The translations under genes were made by a program, and so were the position numbers. DNA of 64,000 bases from Paramacrobiotus metropolitanus (taxonomy: Eukaryota > Tardigrada > Eutardigrada > Parachela > Macrobiotidae). Below, one piece after another: positions 11,527 through 22,316 of this stretch. The stretch's first letter is position 1. Each line of letters starts with the position of its first letter. A model generated the notes under the pieces. That model was not told the DNA's origin. It did no database searches and saw only the letters and a list, made by a program, of their open reading frames with translations. The DNA lies in contig NW_026570270.1 of assembly GCF_019649055.1 (NCBI RefSeq), positions 868,001 through 932,000 of the forward strand. The letters are read 5' to 3'.

Positions 11527-13984
11527 ATGCAGATTTATTTATATTTTATTGCGTCCGTTGTCTGTCAATGGATATGTGTGCAGGCGGCTGCCAATTATTA
11601 TCCCGCCACGCCTCCTTCTGTCGTGGTACATGATGACACCTTCCGGCCGGATATTATACTGCGGGTGTCCGGAGTGGTGCTGGCGGTAGCCGACTGTACG
11701 AGCCGGTATTCCAGTGTGGTTAATGGGACGGCGCCCGGTCCGACGTTGCGGTTCAAGGAGGGCGATCGAGCGTGGATACGGGTGTATAATGATCATGACA
11801 ATGAGAACACAACCATAGTAAGTAACAGCCAGCAAAAGCCGAAAGCCACATAATCTGTATTTGAACCTTATGTTTTAACGCATGTAATTTAACAGAAAAC
11901 TTAATTGCTTGTACAGATATTAACTTATTGCCTGTTATTTTCTCTAAAATACGTTATTATTACGTCAAGTGTGTACGTTTTGAACACATAAGCTAACAGT
12001 ATATAGTAATTAACATAATATTTTCACTGCGTTTTTCATAACTTTTTAACAAACTTAGTTATATACAACAGTAATACAATTACGTCTATAATTTTATATT
12101 AACGTCTACCGGCGCAGCACTATTATCTACTGTATAAGAATTAAGCGAACTGGATGTTACCGATTAAAGTGCAGCATAACGGGCAACCTAATATATTTAA
12201 TAATAGGTTTTTTGCGACACCAAAAAGAAAATGTGTCGTATTTTTTAAAACATCCTATTCCGTTACAATCGGTTACAGTATATATAAAATAATTTAATAA
12301 ATAAAACTATATAGGTAAAACATGCACACCTGAAGTTTCTCAGAATTCATCATATCAGTTAATACGAGGTATATTTTACAGAGGTGTATTTACAGAGAAA
12401 TATCACTTTTTGCAGCATTGGCATGGATTAACCATGCGCACATCCCCGTTCTCAGACGGCACACCCATGGCCAGTCAATGGCCCATCCCGCCCCATCACT
12501 ACTTCGACTACGAATTCCAACTGCAACCCGGCGATGCCGGCACCTACTTTTATCACTCCCACGTCGGCTTCCAGGCCATCACCGCCAGCGGCGTTCTGAT
12601 CGTGGACGAGGCCGATGGCAAGAAACCTCCGTACGACTACGACGACGAACTGATCATCCTCTTCTCCGACGTCTACTTCCAGAACGACTCCTTCATGTTG
12701 AACGATTTAACCAGCCGTCCGTTCACGTGGAGCGGTGACCCGGATAACGTGGCCGTCAACGGAAAATCCCGCTCTCTTAACGCCACACAGGAGCAGCAAG
12801 GCTCTGGGTGTGAGATGGCCGTGCTGGATGTGGAGCCGAATAAAGCCTACCGGGTGCGGTTTATCGGGGGTACGGCGTTCTCTCAAGTATACGTCGCGTT
12901 TGAGGAACACGCATCGTTAGTACTGATCGAGATTGATGGGAAGTACGTCATGCCGCACGTGGTGGATCATTTAGAAGTTGTACCCGGACAACGTTACAGC
13001 GCTATTCTGTTCACGAAAACTGTTCAAGAATTAACGGGAGCCGATGGAAAAATCCGGGATCGCTTCTGGGTACAACTGGAAACCCGGTCACCGGACAATG
13101 ATACAACAGCGTACGCGATTTTACATTATAAGGTTAACTCCAACCCGGTGGACACGTTCACACTGCCGGCAACGAAACCGTTGACCGTCGCTAGCGAAAC
13201 CTTCACCGGTGGTTGGCTAGAGGATAAAATCCAGATGTACTATCCCGATCCGGGGAATCCATTCCCGCGGCTGGAAGAGGTCACCCGGCGGATCATTGTC
13301 AACGTCCAGGAAATTGTCACCAACGGGTCCATGGGGATCGGGGCGTTTTTCGAACAGTCCGGCTCGCCATGGTTCGAAACGATAACCAACACCATGGAAC
13401 CGTATCTCGTGTCGTTATACCGGAATAACACGGCCAACTTCCCGAACTACGAGAGGGCGCTGGCCAACGGCGGTTTCGACCCGGTGACCAAGACCTTCCC
13501 GGCCAAAATGGGGGAGGTCCTGGAGATTGTGTGGTACCTGATTGGGAATAATTTCACCGGGACGGTGGAGTCGCATCCCTGGCATATGCACGGGGATCAT
13601 TTTTACGACTGCGGTACCGGGAATGGGACGTACGATCCAGTGGCTAATGAGGCGCTGCTGGTGGCGCGACATGGGCGGATCACGCGGCGGGATACGTCGA
13701 ATATATACCGCCCGGCACCGTCGGACCAACAGACGTTGGGGCCGGGGGCGGTGTATAGTTGGCGGGCCATGCGCATCCGGGTGCAGAATCCCGGGGTGTG
13801 GATGATCCACTGCCACGCCCTGCAGCATATGATTATGGGCATGCAGACGGTGTGGGTGTTCGGGGATGTTAATGATGTCACACCGCTACCGAAGGATTTA
13901 GTAGACGGGTATTTTACGTTTGGTGGAGCGGCGTACGGGAATGCCAGCCGTGCGCCACGGGTGCTGCATTACTGGCATGATTAG
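11527..13984 (+). CDS. secreted multicopper oxidase, fungal ascorbate-oxidase-like (left copy)
   Basis: Two exons, 11527-11817 and 12416-13984, with a GTAAGT donor and TTTTTGCAG acceptor in phase 0; about 619 aa. Residues 1-20 are a signal peptide. All four copper-ligand motifs are present: HWHG (98-101, first codons of exon 2), YHSH (His144 and His146), HPWHMHG (from His484) and HCHALQHMIMGM (562-573) with the type-1 Cys563 and axial Met573. Such enzymes oxidise phenols, ascorbate or metals and reduce O2 to water. The C-terminal context (GDHFYDCGTGNGTYDP, NPGVWMIHCH, MGMQTVWVFGD) reads like ascomycete ascorbate oxidase/Abr1 proteins as I remember them rather than insect laccases, so horizontal origin is plausible. 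It is intact, and a near-identical inverted copy lies at 61805-64000. Substrate is not determined by sequence. Confidence 0.92.
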
Positions 13985-14979
13985 ATTTTTGTGAATGGCT
14001 GCTTTCTCTGTGATTATGACTCTTTATGAGCAGTACCGAAGAAAACTGTTGTGTATTTACCGTGTACAATACAGATACAAATAATAAGTGCAACGTGTAA
14101 TGGATGACTGTGCATTTTTGGCATTACCGGCAAAAAGCAAACTTTTCCAGGGTTATGCGGTGGATACAAATACAATCAAAATCAATGTTCCGATGTAATG
14201 CAGACATATCCAACAAAAGCTGTTTAACATAGCGATGGCAATTGGGATGTATGTGGGATATATTCCGGTTCAATGCACACAGTTTTTTGAGTTTATCATA
14301 AGTACGTACTTACATTTTTGAGCCGCGGACCCACGACGAATAACTGAGTACGTAATGTAGCTGGCTAAATTAATTACTACTAAGTATTTATTGGGTGTCG
14401 CATTACTATAGTGAACACCGGAGGTGCAGTTGTTGGATAAGCCAGATTGCTGCGTTATTGCTGATTTGCTAGCGGTGAGAATGACTTTGCACGATTTTCC
14501 CTGGTTCCTGAAACTGAGAAGGGTATTTATCGGGATTTCACCAGAATACCAGATAGCATGTGATGTTGTGATGCTATGCCTGAATTCCCGGCGGCTGACG
14601 GGAACGTGTGACCAGCGATCCGGATATCCGGAAAGGTCATTCTAACCATCGAATGATATGACATTGTGGTAAATACTTTTACGTGCACGCGGAGACGTTA
14701 AGGAAAAGCAGGCACAGGTGATCTCAGCCAAATGTCAAAACATGTTGGCACAAGAAGACGTACAAATTCCCGAAACCATAAAAATTTGATGGCCAATTAG
14801 ATTGTTGTGTACTGTAATTGATGTGGCGTACGGATGCTGTGCGTTCTCCAGCACCGGCACGACGTGGATCAGGGGGTGCATGGAGAGGAATAACCGGCAA
14901 GCCCGGCTCTCACTAGAGTAAGATGCACAGCCGGCGCTTTGCTGATCTCCAGCTGCGAATTTCTGCGCGTTCCTATATC

Positions 14980-14998
14980 GCTCTCTCTCTCTCTCTCT
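14980..14998. repeat. (CT)n microsatellite
   Basis: Run of CT dinucleotides, with an (AG)n counterpart near 60526-60546 in the inverted copy. Confidence 0.8.
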
Positions 14999-15083
14999 TT
15001 TCTATTCGAGGATCCTAAAATCATGGCGAGCAAAACATTAATAGATCATTAAGTGGGTGCATATTTGAAACAAAGCAGTTAGA

Positions 15084-15124
15084 TGAACAACATTACGTAC
15101 ACTTTAGGCACGTAATGTTGTTCA
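15084..15124. repeat. perfect 15-bp hairpin, present in one arm only
   Basis: Arms 15084-15098 (TGAACAACATTACGT) and 15110-15124 pair perfectly around an 11-nt loop. In the other inverted-repeat arm (about 60410-60455) only one arm is present; the other is replaced by unrelated bases. Confidence 0.85.
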
Positions 15125-15999
15125 CTGAACCGTTATAAATTTTTTATAGAAAACATAATTACCGATCTGTGACCTGCACATGCATGACAGCATAACGTCA
15201 GGTAGATCTGTAAACGGGACCCGCTAATTGCTCAACGAATGCACAGAGAGAGACGCGTAGTTCTTTTCCAGTTTAAAGTAAGGAACCCCTTTTTAATGTT
15301 CTTTATGCTGACGTCGTGACAGTTTGATTTATTGCCTGTCTGTACAATAGCCGCAATCCTTTCCTCATTCGTCAGTGCGATGTTTAATTTGTGCCCGGTA
15401 ATTTCTGTTTCCGGTGCTGTCTGACAATTTTTTTCTGAATGAACGGGTAGGAAATTTCCCTGGTTCTTTGTTCCGGTGCCATGCATATGTTTCCCTGCAT
15501 TATCTCACTTAGGTTATCATCTTGTAATCATAAGCCGTAAATTTTTCGACATCAGTAAAGCAGCAAGCCTGATTTCCGGTCTTCTTATCAACCCTTGTTG
15601 TGGACGGAGAACGCAACCCGGATTCAGCGTAATTTGGGGATAAACACAGGAAGAAACTGGCGTCCAGACGGCCTTGGTACGACCGGCAGGAAAATTATTT
15701 ACTGCCTCGGTACAGGAGAATGTCTGCCGGGGAATTGCTCCAAGATAATTTAATTGCGATCACGCCGTCAAATGATAAATTAATCAGACGGCATCGTATT
15801 GCAAAACAAATTATCCCGATCCAGCGCCATATAATGTGGAACCCGGCATTCTACTTCACAGCTTTGAAAATCAGTGCCATGCGAATTCGACCGATACTTC
15901 GCATAGCGCGGTTGTTGCACCCGCTTCATCGCTTTTCTAGCGTTTCCAAGGAGATCCTTAACTTGTGCTTTATCAGCCACATAGCGAATACTACACATC

Positions 16000-16973
16000 A
16001 TGGAAATATTTAACAATACATCCGTTTATCATAATACCACGGTGACCTTTTCATTCCGCGAACTGGCTGGAACCCTCTACTGATTCTTCAGTTATCCATA
16101 GCTGTTATATCCGTTATCTTAAACGCCATGATGCTCGTCCTGCAGTTTCTCCCGCAAACCCACGTGACCTCTTTCACTATCTACCTGATTGTCATCGCTA
16201 CCGGGAATATCGTCATCATGGTGGTCATGCGGCCCATCGGTGTGATGAACTCTTACACCGGCATCTGGCCAGGCGGACGGCCACTGTGTGCGGCATACAC
16301 TTACGCTCAGTTTGTCGTTAGTATGATCCCCGTACTCCTGCATGTCCTCATCGCCGTCAACCGCTTATGGGCGGTGACCTACCCCGTCCATTATCGTGCG
16401 CGTCACAATAAAAAAGTGGCTTTATTGCTATGCCTGGGCGTAATGGTCTACGTCCACATGGTGCACTTTCCGATTTTCTTGCTAGAATTCTACTATTTCG
16501 GTCCAGCGGGGAAGCAGACGGGCTGCCAGCCGGGGGAGGGCGGGATCATACAGTGGCGTCGCGCCGATTTTATTATCCATCGGATCATGCCGCTGTTTAC
16601 CATTCTTACTATTTACATCTACGTCATTATTAAGCGCTGGTTGAACCGACGCATTATTGCACACCAACCGGAAACGCATCCTAGTGCGGATGCTGATACG
16701 CCGAACGCTGATACCGCGGGGAGAAAATCTATAAGCCGCTTGAATCGCCGACAGCAGGATGGCATGGGTATACGACGCCGGACAGTGAAGCCGTTTATCG
16801 TTTTGGCCCTGACGTCCATCAACGTTATTGTCTGCTGGGTCCCGGCAGATACCGACTGGGCGCTACTATATTTGAATATGCGACCGCCGGCCTGGGCGCA
16901 CACCTTAACGGGGACTTTGTACTCGTTGCAGATGGTGTTCGACCCGTTGATGTGGCTGTTCAGCGTACGATAA
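16000..16973 (+). CDS. orphan rhodopsin-like GPCR, left copy, one-base N-terminal frameshift
   Basis: Intronless seven-TM receptor, 324 aa if one base is restored. The ATG at 16000 opens MEIFNNTSVYHNTT with N-glycosylation sites, but the T run at 16048-16051 has 4 bases where the inverted copy has 5, so the frame from the ATG breaks before TM1; TM1-TM7 are open from 16128. Landmarks: Cys in PLCAAY (ECL1/TM3), VNRLWAVTYP in place of DRY, GCQPGEGG in ECL2, VCWVPAD (CWxP) in TM6, and FDPLMWLFSVR-stop in place of NPxxY, with no tail. The paralogue at 58552-59524 has the reciprocal problem (intact start, broken TM7). It may be a functional gene with an assembly error, or a recent pseudogene. Ligand unknown. 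Confidence 0.8.
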
Positions 16974-17624
16974 CACCTGCTCATCAATAGCTACCCTAGC
17001 GTTAATTTCTTGTTTCGTTGTGCCGAAAAAATAACTGCATCACATCTCTACCGCTGCATCTGCTCTGCTCTGGCATATCTGCTTTAGACTAAATAATTCA
17101 ATTTTTGGTACGGGCCTACAATAATCTGATTAATTGCTTCAGCTCCGTCTTTTACCCGTAGTTATTTCTACGGTTACTCGCTCTTGGTAGTTATTACAAA
17201 TGTAAAATGTTTACGTCAAATAAGTACAGAGTGTACATGGCACCCGATGAAGAACAAGCAAAGGGCTTACAGAGTTGGCGTAATGCGTCAATCTTTTTCA
17301 AAAGCTTCTAGGGTAGTCTAGATTGAGCATTAATTTCACTCACAAATTTCTTTTGCCGATCGGGGACTCCGTATAACAGCCAGCGCTGCGCTTCGACGAT
17401 CTCAAGAATGATCACATCAAAATGCATGTACTCCTTAAACACATAAACACGAAAAGTGATTTGTATTAACCTTGATTAGATCGTGGACAGCGTCACAAAA
17501 TTACATCGAATAAATCAAACATAACCGGAGTTATCAAAATTGTACATATACTCAAACCATTTAGGAAAGCAAGAAAATAAATAATTTATTAAACATAGCT
17601 GTTCACCAGTTCGTGTTATCAATA
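16974..17624. other. intergenic DNA in left arm
   Basis: Spacer between the convergent GPCR and lactonase genes, matched at 57990-58551 in the other arm. Around 17515-17545 it holds the plain X-Y form of the site that is a twin palindrome in the right arm. Confidence 0.6.
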
Positions 17625-19686
17625 TCATGCAACGGTGCCGCTCGATTTTAACTTGCACCGAATACAAAACCTTTTCCGCCAACATATACAGCGTCTTCCT
17701 GCCCAGGCAATATTAGCCACTGGTCCGGGGAGGAATGGAAATAGTGCCGATAAACACTCCTCCGGGGTGTATACGCGTACTCCATTGCTGACGGTCACGT
17801 AAATGTTGCCCTTCTCATCCACTTTGACCGTATCCGGCACGCCCACATCGGTCCCCGTGGAAATGGGATCCAGCTCGGTCAGAACGGGAACACCTTTGTT
17901 GCCTTTGGACATGGCGAATACGTGCACGACAATGGGCACGGTGGCATCTGTGGAGCCGTTTCCGATTTGGAATCCTATTTGTTCATAAAACTGTCAATCG
18001 CACCTGCTAATACGGCAACGTAACGTATTGTACATACATATGATTAACGATACTACAGTCGAGATGTAACTATTGTTTACGTTATTTACCTGAATTAGCG
18101 ACGTACAGTCGCGATCCGTCAAGGGAAGGCGAAAGTCCATTCGGCCGGTAATTAGGAGGGAACTCCCAAATGCGTGTGACATTCAGACTTCTTTTGTCGG
18201 CAAAATAAACAGAAGGCGGCAACGTGTTCTTTGGTCGGAAGTTTTGATAGAAACCATAAGGCGGATCGGTGAAAAAGTAGCCATCGTACTGGTCGCTTAA
18301 TACAACATCGTTGGGACTACTAAAATCCAGATTTGGCTGTAGTGGCTGCAAAAGCAAAATGCAAAGTGAATTAATGATATTTTTTTGGCAGCAATATTGC
18401 GAAAGCATTTCACTGACGATTTTTGTAGCCACTAGTGTTTCGATATTCAGCCTCATCAACGAACCCGATGTCGCGTTATATCCTTGCGAACAGTAGACAA
18501 TCTCGTTCCGATTGATGCGTGCGCCTCCATTGGCCATCAGAATCGGGGGATTGGTTATCACTGTGACCGGCATTGCGTTCGGCGTCGCCACATTCAATTT
18601 AGAAATGCGAATATGTTCTTCTCCATTGCTGTTAATAAAGCGGTTGGACGAGAAATACAACTCGTTGGTGGTCTCCACAAACACCGGTCCTTCGTGAAAT
18701 ATCGCGTCGTTTGACTGGGATACTTGCCTAAATGTGTTCATGTCCACAATGTCCGATAAAGACACTGCCGGGTTTCCGGCATAGTTTTGTGGGGCCGCAT
18801 ATGCGGACGGTAATGCATAAGTCGGTATACTTGCCGGGGCAGATGGATAGGAACCTACCAGAGGGACCGGTGATGGAGGTGACGGATACGGTATGGGTGG
18901 GCCATGTGGTATCTGATAAGCTGGTAACAGAGAAATTTGATATCGTGGATAGAGTGCCGGATTTTGGTACGGGATGGGTTGCGGAACAGCATAATGCACG
19001 TCGGGAGGGGCATGATTGTAAGGATAGTAACTGCTATTGACCGGAGCTTCATTATAAGGGTACCAGCGCCGTCTGGGTAACGGTGCATAAGGGCCGGGAT
19101 AATTCTGACTGGTACCTCGTCAAACAACAAATCTTGCATAATTAACATCTATCGATGCATTTCATGCGTAAGTTATAATGCTACTCGTATAAAGTATTAT
19201 AAATTTTGTTACTTCCAGCTGGACAACAGTACACAAACCTCCACCGCTCTCCTTATGGGATTGTTGTTTAATTATCACCTGGTTCTTTTCAATAATTAAC
19301 AGTATTCTTCAGAAAAAACGGTTATATTATGATATGCATGTTTTTTTGCAATGTCTAAATATACTGCCGATTTTTCATACAAATTTCTACATATTTACCG
19401 CTACGTAAATACGCACATCCTTTTATTTGCATTTATGTCTACCTTGAACGCGGACAATGTAAGATCCATTCATAGCCCGCTGTAGTAGTGGGTCATACGT
19501 CACCGGCTTATAATCAGAGTTTGTTGGCACTGGAAAATAACTGGCACCGCCATCGCTGTTCCGGTTAAGATATCCGGCGTTATAATAACTTAACTGATGA
19601 TTCTCTGACAGGATAACACGTAAAACATAAGAAATAGCAATAAAACAATGCCAGTATAATTTCACAAACGTATAACGATTTCCCAT
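17625..19686 (-). CDS. secreted SMP-30/lactonohydrolase-like protein, copy 1
   Basis: Four exons: 19443-19686, 18418-19115, 18090-18345, 17625-17974; phases agree and the sum is 516 codons. Exon 1 starts at ATG 19686 with a signal-anchor-like stretch (YWHCFIAISYVLRVILS). Exon 2 begins with about 85 residues rich in Pro and Tyr, absent from copy 2, then the beta-propeller: FHEGPVFVE, LYFSSNRF, NGGAR, YCSQGYN, SSPNDVVLSDQYDGYFFTDPPYG (split here by residues I summarise), RPNGLSPSLDGSRLYVANSG, VPDTVKVDEKGNIYVTVSNG. These are hallmarks of gluconolactonase/lactonohydrolase enzymes (metal-dependent lactone hydrolysis), best matched in my memory by fungal proteins. The exon 2 donor is GTCAGT. Relative to copy 2 a 12-residue segment near VYTP is read in a shifted frame that then recovers; the last ~25 residues are shifted by one missing G at 17698-17699. 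Confidence 0.82.
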
Positions 19687-19877
19687 CCTGATATTGATGT
19701 ACTGGTACATTTACTGCGTATGGCTTGTAGCTGGATGATCAAAACCCGCAAAAATTAGCAAAATTTTCACTGGACGCAATTGAACGCCACATTAGTGCGA
19801 TGGCGTTGCGGTTCAAAAAACCAGGTTCAAAACACAAGCGATCATTTACATTTCTGTACAAAAAAGAGGTACGAGCA

Positions 19878-19885
19878 TGACCTTT
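19878..19885 (-). promoter_or_regulatory. AAAGGTCA half-site upstream of lactonase copy 1
   Basis: Extended nuclear-receptor half-site (TCAAAGGTCA on the gene strand) 192 bp upstream of the start codon. Motif-based inference only. Confidence 0.35.
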
Positions 19886-19960
19886 GACACATTGCGGAGA
19901 CCGATCGACTGTGAATCGTCAGTGCCACTATGGAATACGACTGATCTTTAATGCGATTAC

Positions 19961-20180
19961 GCCTCCGGAATGATGCATTTACATACTGACACATGTTCGT
20001 AATGCTGAATTAAACATTAGCATTAAGCCCAAATATTACTTACTCTGTATATTATATGTACTGTACTAGTGCCTCCGGAATGATGCATTTACATACTGAC
20101 ACATGTTCGTAATGCTGAATTAAACATTAGCATTAAGCCCAAATATTACTTACTCTGTATATTATATGTACAGTACTAGT
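19961..20180. repeat. 110-bp tandem duplication
   Basis: Two head-to-tail copies, 19961-20070 and 20071-20180, differing by about one base. Located between lactonase copies 1 and 2. Near identity implies a recent event. Confidence 0.95.
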
Positions 20181-20508
20181 ACATCAGCTGCAGCTATAAT
20201 TACATTATATTACACAAAAGATACTACACAAAAACTCATAAATCATTATGTTTATTAGTTAATATGATAATCATATTTGATTTGTTGATATTGTTTTCGT
20301 GACGCTGTCCACTATACTCAAGCTTAATAAAGATTTATACTCGTATAATCATTTGTCTGTATCCAGTTATGAAGTAAAATTGTTGGACTGACGCTTGATA
20401 CTTGATAGTTGCTGGGCACGGTTTTGCTCGACTTGATCGTTTCTTATATTCAGTGTTATTCGCTGCATAGTTACTGGAATGCTTATTACTTACGTATAAC
20501 TGTAAAAG

Positions 20509-20575
20509 TAAACCCGCGCAGGCGTATTGTTTATAACATTACTTTTATTAGTGTAAACCCGCGCAGGCGTATTGT
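20509..20575. repeat. 24-bp direct repeat pair
   Basis: GTAAACCCGCGCAGGCGTAT and following TGTT occurs at about 20509 and 20552, separated by a short AT-rich stretch. Origin unknown. Confidence 0.8.
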
Positions 20576-20973
20576 TATGTGTAATGGCAGATGCATAATG
20601 GCAGATGGAGAGACTGTATAAGTTAACCACTAGCATAATCTGTAGTTTGTGTGAAAACATTTTTACGAGTCAGATACATGACCTGCATCCGTAATTTTGT
20701 ATGAGTACATGACACATTACAAGTTTCAGTTGACAAAAAACAGGGTTGCGCTTATGTTGTGTGCATTTCTGAAATTATTATGAGTCTTTATTGAAGTTGC
20801 TTCTGTGAAGCAATCTGTTTAATTCTACTGTTCGTTGCTGTGTTGCTAAATGCAGTCATTGCCGCGCTTATCTCAAGAATCAATGTATTACTTGAACGCC
20901 TGTGCACGAAATTGCCTGTGCACGAAATTTTAAAAATTTATAAATAATTTTGGAAAGGAAAACATTTATTGTA

Positions 20974-22190
20974 TCACCAGTTTGTGTTATTAATATCATG
21001 CAACGGTGCCGCTCCGTTTTTTGCTTGCACCGAATACAAAAACGTTTCCGCTAAGATGTACAATGTCTTCCCCGCCCAGGCAATATTGGCCACTGGTCCG
21101 GCGGACGGAATGAGGATGGTGTCGATATACACTCCTCCCGGGGTGTACACGCGGACTCCATTGCTGACGGTCACGTAAATGTTGCCCTTCTCGTCCACTT
21201 TGACCGTATCCGGCACACCGACGCCGGTGCCGTGGAAATGGGATCCATCTCGGTCAACACGGGAACACCCTTGCTGCCTTTGGACATGGCGAAGACGTGC
21301 ATGACAATGGGAACGCTCGGGTCCGTTGAACCGTTGCCGATTTGGAATCCTAGTCGTTGATAAAATTGTCAATCCTACATGCATGGGGGCGCTTAAGAGA
21401 AAACATGTATTGAAAAAGTCTTGTACCTGAGTTGGCGACATACAACCGAGATCCGTCGGCGGACGGCGAAAGCCCATTTGGCCGGTAGTTCGAGGGAAAA
21501 AACCAAATGCGTGTGACATTCAAACTTCGTCTGTCGGCGAAATAAACAGCAGGCGGCATGGTGTTCTCGGGACGGAAGTTTTGATAGTATCCATATGGTG
21601 GATCGGTGAAAAAGTAGCCATCGTACTGGTCGCTTAAAACAACATCGTTTGGACTGCTAAAATCTGGGTTTGGATCTGCGGTCCCGAAAGGCCGCACAAT
21701 TTGCAAAGGCTGCAAAGGGAGCAAAAAGGTAAGTTAAATCCTACCTACCCATGAACAGCATGTCACTTACGATTTTTGTAGCCACGAGTGTTTCGATATT
21801 CAGCCTCATCAATGATCCCGGCGTCGAGTTATACCCTTGCGAACAATAGACAATTTCCTTCAGATTAATGCGTGCACCTCCATTAGCCATCAGAATCGGG
21901 GATTGGTTGTCACTGTGACCGGCGTGGCATTGGGCGTGGTCACATTCAGTTTGAAATGCGGATGTTCTGTCCACCGCTGCTGTCGGTAAAACGGTTGGAC
22001 GAGAAGTAGAGCTCATTGGTCGTCTCCACAAACACCGGTCCTTCGTGGAATATCGCCTCGGTTGACTGTGATACTTGCTTAAATGTACTCATATCTACAA
22101 TGTCCGATAAGGACATTGCCGTGTTCCGGCATAGTTTTGCGCGACAGACAGGCTGACGTGCACCAGAAAGGTAAATATTTTCCAGAACAT
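20974..22190 (-). CDS. secreted SMP-30/lactonohydrolase-like protein, copy 2, with four one-base gaps
   Basis: Three exons: 21771-22190, 21427-21709, 20974-21349, with GTAAGT and GTACAA donors and matching phases. ATG 22190 opens a clean signal peptide (MFWKIFTFLVHVSLSVAQ) that leads directly into the propeller, without the Pro/Tyr-rich segment of copy 1. Conserved blocks are FHEGPVFVETTNELYFSS, NGGARI, IVYCSQGYN, SPNDVVLSDQYDGYFFTDPP, RPNGLSPSADGSRLYVANSG and GVPDTVKVDEKGNIYV. Exon 1 lacks one base at three places and exon 3 at one (in the GGAACACGG, CATTTCAAA, AATCCCCG and CACGGCACC contexts) compared with copy 1; all four restored would give about 360 aa. Three are next to short homopolymers, so assembly error is as likely as decay. 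Tandem to copy 1, same strand. Confidence 0.75.
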
Positions 22191-22308
22191 TGTCGCTGTT
22201 GGAAGGAGCAGGAAAGATGTATCGTCGAGGCTTTGCTTGAATATGTACAACGTCTAGTTTTTGTGCATGACGGTATCAATATCAACGTCTAGTTAATGAT
22301 ATACTGGG

Positions 22309-22316
22309 TATATAAA
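22309..22316 (-). promoter_or_regulatory. TATA-like box of lactonase copy 2
   Basis: TTTATATA on the minus strand, about 120 bp upstream of ATG 22190. Plausible core promoter; no initiator confirmed. Confidence 0.35.

Larger units (their letters stand above)
13985..15999. other. intergenic DNA inside left inverted-repeat arm
   Basis: No convincing gene. Contains a GC-rich block at about 14830-14960 that is well kept in the other arm, a (CT)n microsatellite (14980-14998), a 15-bp-arm hairpin (15084-15124) and an AAAGGTCA at 14632. An open frame at 15232-15486 (-) exists in both arms but shows mostly amino-acid-changing differences, so I do not call it a gene. Confidence 0.5.
11777..19395 (+). 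repeat. left arm of ~7.6-kb inverted duplication
   Basis: This stretch reappears in reverse complement at 56034-64000 with the same gene order (oxidase, GPCR, lactonase) and closely matching noncoding DNA, including the CT microsatellite. The inner boundary is at about 19395/56034, inside intron 1 of the lactonase-like gene. The outer boundary is not visible because the right arm runs off the window. Confidence 0.95.

Noticed and set aside
15232-15486. 84-codon frame (-) also open in the other arm at 60039-60302 (+)
   Set aside because: The few differences mostly change amino acids and the C-termini differ by frameshift, so the shared frame is explained by recent duplication.
19961-20180. 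Repeat pair considered as CRISPR-like or transposon ends
   Set aside because: Only two adjacent 110-bp copies with no spacers or inverted ends; simple tandem duplication.
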